64,000 nucleotides of DNA from Pseudomonas tolaasii NCPPB 2192 (GTDB taxonomy: Bacteria; Pseudomonadota; Gammaproteobacteria; Pseudomonadales; Pseudomonadaceae): contig NZ_PHHD01000001.1 of the NCBI RefSeq assembly GCF_002813445.1, positions 3,348,001 to 3,412,000 of the forward strand, read 5' to 3'. Below, piece after piece: positions 60,472-64,000 of the stretch. Position numbers and translations under genes: made by a program. The first letter of the stretch is position 1, and every line of letters begins with the position of its first letter. The notes below the pieces were generated by a model. It was given only the letters and a program-made list of their open reading frames with translations, had not been told where the DNA came from and did not search any database.

Positions 60472-61446
60472 GTGTCTATTTTCGCCTCGCATAGCTTTTC
60501 CTGTATCCAACCGAACGATGTTTGCTTAGCAAAGGTCGCGGTTTTGATGTGCTCGTACAATGGTGAGGCATTCGTTGCTGAACAGCTGGACTCCATCGAA
60601 CGGCAGCGTCACAGCCGGTGGCAGCTGGTCGTTTCCGATGACGGGTCAACGGATAGGACGCTGGAAGTATTTCAGGCGTACCGTTGACGTTGGGGGGATG
60701 AGCGGCTCAGTGTCGTCGCCGGACCCCAGAGGGGCTTTGTTACCAATTTCCTCTCGCTGACCTGCCGCGACGACATTCACGCGGATTATTTCGCATGGTG
60801 TGACCAGGACGATATCTGGGGCGACGAAAAGCTACAGGTAGCGGTTAACTGGTTGCAGAGCCAGCCGTCGGACATGCCGGCGCTCTACTGTGGGCGTACG
60901 CGCCTGGTTGGCGACTCCGGCGTTATGCTCGGTTTTTCTCCCCTTTTCTCGTTGCCTCCCCATTTTTCGAACGCCCTCGTTCAGAGCATCGCGGGCGGTA
61001 ACACCATGGTTTTCAACCAGGCGGCCCGCCAACTGATCATGGAAGCCGGCATGGATGTGGTCGTGCCTTCTCACGATTGGTGGGCATACCAACTGGTCAC
61101 GGGGGCTGGAGGCGTCGTTTATTACGATCCCGAGCCTCAAATGCAGTACCGCCAGCATGATGAAAATCTGATTGGCAGCAACTCCAGCTGGGCGGCGCGC
61201 CTGGTTCGGCTACGGATGATCTTTCAAGGACGTTTTCACGAGTGGAACGACCAAAATATTCGTGCGCTCGAAGCCATGGAACACCGTCTTTGCGAAGAGC
61301 AGCGTGCGACACTTGCGCGGTTTAAAAGCGCGCGCAGCCAAACGCTACTTAGACGAATACTGGGGTTTCGTTCCGCCGGGTTATATCGGCAAACGTTGAT
61401 GGGCAACCTCGGGCTAATCCTTGCAACACTACTGAAAAAGATCTGA
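60472..61446 (+). pseudogene. Family 2 glycosyltransferase interrupted by an in-frame TGA
   Basis: The frame from a GTG at 60472 (AAAGGGA six bases upstream) to 61446 encodes a complete rhamnosyl/glycosyltransferase of about 324 residues, except for one TGA at 60685-60687. Before the stop: AKVAVLMCSYNGEAFVAEQLDSIERQ and VVSDDGSTDRTLEVF (nucleotide-sugar binding). After it, in the same frame: RWGDERLSVVAGPQRGFVTNF, YFAWCDQDDIWGDEKL (metal-binding DQDD region) and a C-terminal part with the acceptor site. No shift of frame is needed, so this is a single nonsense change (for example CGA or TGG to TGA), a sequencing error or a read-through codon. It lies 4 bp before rfbB. Confidence 0.8.
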
Positions 61447-61450
61447 CTCA

Positions 61451-62521
61451 ATGACTATCTTAGTAACCGGCGGCGCTGGCTTTATCGGTGCAAACTTTGT
61501 ATTGGACTGGGTAGCACAGGCGGATGAGCCGGTCATTAACCTGGATAAGCTGACGTACGCCGGTAACCTGGATAACCTCAGCTCGCTCGAGGGCGACAAA
61601 CGCCACGTATTTGTGCATGGCGATATTGCCGATAGCCAGTTGGTTCAGCGTTTGCTCGCGCAATACCAGCCGCGCGCCATCCTGAATTTCGCTGCCGAGT
61701 CTCATGTTGATCGCTCCATTCACGGTCCTGAAGACTTCATTGAGACCAACGTCGTAGGCACCTTCCGTTTGCTGGAAGCCGTGCGTGCGTATTGGAAGGG
61801 GCTGGATGCAGGCGCGGGTCAGGCTTTTCGTTTTCTGCACGTGTCCACCGACGAAGTCTACGGCTCGCTCGCCAAAGACGATCCTGCGTTCACCGAAAAC
61901 CATCAGTACGAGCCCAACAGCCCGTACTCGGCCAGCAAGGCTGCCAGCGATCACTTGGTGCGCGCCTACCATCACACCTATGGCCTGCCGGTACTGACCA
62001 CCAACTGCTCGAACAACTACGGTCCGTATCACTTTCCCGAAAAACTGATTCCGTTGATGATCGTTAACGCACTGGCCGGTAAAGCGCTGCCGGTGTATGG
62101 CGATGGTCAGCAAATTCGTGACTGGCTGTACGTGAAAGATCACTGCAGCGCAATCCGTCGTGTGCTGGAAGCGGGCACGGTGGGCGAGGTCTATAACGTG
62201 GGTGGCTGGAATGAAAAGCCAAACCTGGACATCGTGCACACCGTTTGTGCGCTGCTCGATGAACTGCGCCCCAAGGCAGATGGCAAACCTTACAGCGAGC
62301 AGATCGCCTACGTGACCGACCGCCCCGGGCATGACCGCCGTTACGCCATCGACGCTCGTAAACTGGAGCGTGAGTTGGGCTGGAAGCCTGCCGAGACCTT
62401 CGAGACCGGTATCCGCAAGACAGTAGAGTGGTACCTGGACAACCAGGCTTGGGTCAGCAATATCCAGTCCGGTTCCTATCGTGAATGGGTAGAAAAGAAT
62501 TACGCCGGGCGCTCGGCATGA
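61451..62521 (+). CDS. rfbB: dTDP-glucose 4,6-dehydratase
   Basis: Second step of dTDP-L-rhamnose synthesis: converts dTDP-glucose to dTDP-4-keto-6-deoxyglucose with bound NAD+. 356 residues. N-terminal Rossmann motif ILVTGGAGFIGANFVLDWV, HVSTDEVYGSL (catalytic Thr-Asp-Glu), and YSASKAASDHLVRAY with the YxxxK pair. The C-terminus has RPGHDRRYAIDARKLERELGW. It starts 4 bp after the interrupted glycosyltransferase and overlaps rfbD in ATGA. Confidence 0.97.
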   Translation: MTILVTGGAGFIGANFVLDWVAQADEPVINLDKLTYAGNLDNLSSLEGDKRHVFVHGDIADSQLVQRLLAQYQPRAILNFAAESHVDRSIHGPEDFIETNVVGTFRLLEAVRAYWKGLDAGAGQAFRFLHVSTDEVYGSLAKDDPAFTENHQYEPNSPYSASKAASDHLVRAYHHTYGLPVLTTNCSNNYGPYHFPEKLIPLMIVNALAGKALPVYGDGQQIRDWLYVKDHCSAIRRVLEAGTVGEVYNVGGWNEKPNLDIVHTVCALLDELRPKADGKPYSEQIAYVTDRPGHDRRYAIDARKLERELGWKPAETFETGIRKTVEWYLDNQAWVSNIQSGSYREWVEKNYAGRSA

Positions 62522-63414
62522 AAATCCTTTTGCTTGGCAAAAATGGCCAAGTGGGCTGGGAGCTTCAACGCAGCCTGGCTCCATTGGGCCAGTTGCTTGC
62601 GCTCGACTCCAAAAGCCGGGACTACTGCGGTGACCTGAACGACTTGGAAGGGTTGGCGGCTACGGTGCAGCGCTTTGCACCGGACATCATCGTCAATGCG
62701 GCGGCCTACACCGCCGTCGACAAAGCCGAGAGCGAGCCCGCACAGGCATTGCGCGTCAATGCCGAAGCGCCGGCGATGCTGGCTGCCCAAGCTCGCAAGC
62801 TGAACGCCTTGCTGGTGCACTATTCGACGGACTACGTGTTCGCCGGCGATGGCGATACACCCTGGCAGGAAAACGATCCGGTAGGACCGCTGAGTGTGTA
62901 TGGCCAGACCAAACTCCAGGGCGAGCAGGCCATTGAGGCCGCAGGTTGTGCGCACTTGATCTTCCGCACCAGCTGGGTATACGCGGCGCGAGGCAACAAT
63001 TTCGCCAAGACCATGCTGCGCCTGGCGCGTGAGCGAGACAGCCTGAACGTTATCGATGATCAGTTTGGTACCCCGACCGGTGCGGAGTTACTGGCTGATG
63101 TGACTGCACATGCCATTCGCGCTACGCGTGCGAACCCGCAACTGGCAGGGGTTTATCACCTCGCTGCTTCGGGCGAGACCACTTGGTATCGTTATGCCCG
63201 CTTCGTACTGGAGCATGCCCAAACCGCAGGTGAGTCGCTTAAGGTTGACCCTGCCGCGTTAGGCGCAATTACGACCGCGCAGTACCCCACACCTGCCAGA
63301 CGCCCTGGCAACTCCCGACTCAATACCCAAAAACTGCAGAATGCCTTCTCATTGCGCTTGCCCGAATGGCAAGCCGGTGTGGCACGGATGCTCATAGAGA
63401 CACTAGAGAAATAA
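62518..63414 (+). CDS. rfbD: dTDP-4-dehydrorhamnose reductase
   Basis: Last step of dTDP-L-rhamnose synthesis (NADPH-dependent reduction of the 4-keto sugar). 298 residues from the ATG at 62518. N-terminal motif MKILLLGKNGQVGWELQRSL (GxxGxxG), VNAAAYTAVDKAESEP, YSTDYVFAGDGDTPWQENDPVGPLSVYGQTKLQGE with the YxxxK pair, and GVYHLAASGETTWYRYARF. The start overlaps the rfbB stop by 4 bp. Confidence 0.96.
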   Translation: MKILLLGKNGQVGWELQRSLAPLGQLLALDSKSRDYCGDLNDLEGLAATVQRFAPDIIVNAAAYTAVDKAESEPAQALRVNAEAPAMLAAQARKLNALLVHYSTDYVFAGDGDTPWQENDPVGPLSVYGQTKLQGEQAIEAAGCAHLIFRTSWVYAARGNNFAKTMLRLARERDSLNVIDDQFGTPTGAELLADVTAHAIRATRANPQLAGVYHLAASGETTWYRYARFVLEHAQTAGESLKVDPAALGAITTAQYPTPARRPGNSRLNTQKLQNAFSLRLPEWQAGVARMLIETLEK

Positions 63415-63416
63415 AC

Positions 63417-64000
63417 ATGCTCAAACGTAAAGGAATCATTCTGGCAGGCGGCTCTGGCACACGGCTGCACCCTGCAACGCTGGCAATCTCCAAGCAGTTG
63501 CTGCCGGTGTACGACAAACCGATGATCTACTACCCGTTGACCACGCTGATGCTGGCGGGTATTCGCGACATTCTGATCATTTCCACGCCCCAGGACACCC
63601 CTCGGTTCGAACAGCTTTTGGGTGACGGCAGCAATTGGGGTTTGAATATTTCCTACGCCGTGCAGGCCTCTCCCGATGGCCTGGCGCAAGCCTTCATTAT
63701 TGGCAAAGACTTTATCGGCAACGATCTGTCGGCACTGGTGTTGGGCGATAACATTTATCACGGTCACGATTTTGGCCAACTGCTCAAAAGTGCAATGACG
63801 CGCGATGAAGGCGCCAGCGTCTTTGCTTACCACGTAAACGACCCGGAGCGTTATGGGGTTGTGGATTTTGATGCCGGTGGCAAAGCCGTCAGCCTGGAAG
63901 AGAAACCGCTCAAGCCAAAGTCGAATTACGCGGTTACCGGTCTGTACTTCTATGACCAGCAAGTGGTTGATATCGCTAAAAGCATCAAACCGTCGCCGCG
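63417..64000 (+). CDS. rfbA: Glucose-1-phosphate thymidylyltransferase, 5' part
   Basis: First step of dTDP-L-rhamnose synthesis: glucose-1-phosphate plus dTTP gives dTDP-glucose. The ATG at 63417 lies 2 bp after rfbD; 194 complete codons of about 290 are in the window. Signature motif GIILAGGSGTRLHPATLAISKQLLPVYDKPMIYYPLTTLM (nucleotide binding), then SPDGLAQAFIIG and LVLGDNIYHGHDF, and VVDFDAGGKAVSLEEKPLKPKS. The gene continues beyond the right edge, probably followed by rfbC. Confidence 0.97.
   Translation, partial: MLKRKGIILAGGSGTRLHPATLAISKQLLPVYDKPMIYYPLTTLMLAGIRDILIISTPQDTPRFEQLLGDGSNWGLNISYAVQASPDGLAQAFIIGKDFIGNDLSALVLGDNIYHGHDFGQLLKSAMTRDEGASVFAYHVNDPERYGVVDFDAGGKAVSLEEKPLKPKSNYAVTGLYFYDQQVVDIAKSIKPSP

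Noticed and set aside
1..64000. CRISPR arrays, tRNA and rRNA genes, insertion sequences
   Set aside because: No regularly spaced direct repeats, tRNA cloverleaf with CCA end, rRNA core sequence, transposase or target duplication was recognised. The repeated palindromes are REP-type, not CRISPR.

Overview
The window reads as the chromosome of a Pseudomonas of the fluorescens group. It is GC-rich, and the gene order (xdh–smc–zipA–ligA, dnaX–ybaB–recR, apt–anr–hemN–ccoSIHG–ccoPQON twice–aer) is typical of pseudomonads. Intergenic spaces are full of short palindromic REP-type pairs with the core GTGGGAGC(G/T)GGCTTGCC. I see no rRNA, tRNA, CRISPR array, transposase or integrase.

Layout. 1–6.6 kb: end of the 23S rRNA methyltransferase gene rlmL, a CHASE-PAS-GGDEF diguanylate cyclase, dacB (PBP4) and yggL. 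6.6–16 kb: purine catabolism, with a BenE-type transporter divergent from a GntR/FCD regulator, the leftward operon xdhA-xdhB-xdhC-guaD, and a second GntR/FCD regulator divergent from it. A triple GGTCA half-site array lies in that divergent promoter. 16–24.3 kb: smc, zipA, ligA (a UUCG hairpin lies just before ligA) and a zinc metallopeptidase. 24.5 kb: the 4.5S SRP RNA with a recognisable promoter. 24.9–27.6 kb: two paralogous N-acetylmuramidase-family proteins followed by a small secreted SH3-like protein. This is the accessory module most worth a second look.

27.7–36.6 kb: LysR regulator/EamA exporter pair, VOC protein, solute-binding protein, dnaX, ybaB, a zinc-independent MDR oxidoreductase, recR, and an acyl-CoA dehydrogenase with a palindromic operator. 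36.7–56.3 kb: the low-oxygen respiration island, with apt, the Fnr-type regulator anr, a coiled-coil protein, hemN, the cbb3 oxidase assembly genes ccoG-H-I-S plus a TauE/SafE-like protein, and two complete structural operons ccoN-O-Q-P. A Phd/VapC toxin–antitoxin pair sits between the two oxidase operons. ANR-type boxes (TTGAT-N4-ATCAA) lie before hemN, ccoG and the second ccoN, with a weak one before the first ccoN. The aerotaxis receptor gene aer has a sigma-28 (FliA) type promoter.

56.4–60 kb: CPBP protease-like membrane protein, an EamA transporter with a long leader, and a FAD/NAD(P)-binding protein. From about 60 kb the DNA becomes AT-richer and a surface-polysaccharide locus begins: a family 2 glycosyltransferase interrupted by one in-frame TGA, then rfbB-rfbD-rfbA for dTDP-L-rhamnose, the last cut by the window edge.

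Operon logic: xdhABC and guaD together convert guanine and hypoxanthine to urate. ANR activates both haem synthesis without oxygen (hemN) and the haem- and copper-dependent cbb3 oxidases together with their assembly factors. rfbBDA supplies the activated rhamnose that glycosyltransferases such as the interrupted one would use.
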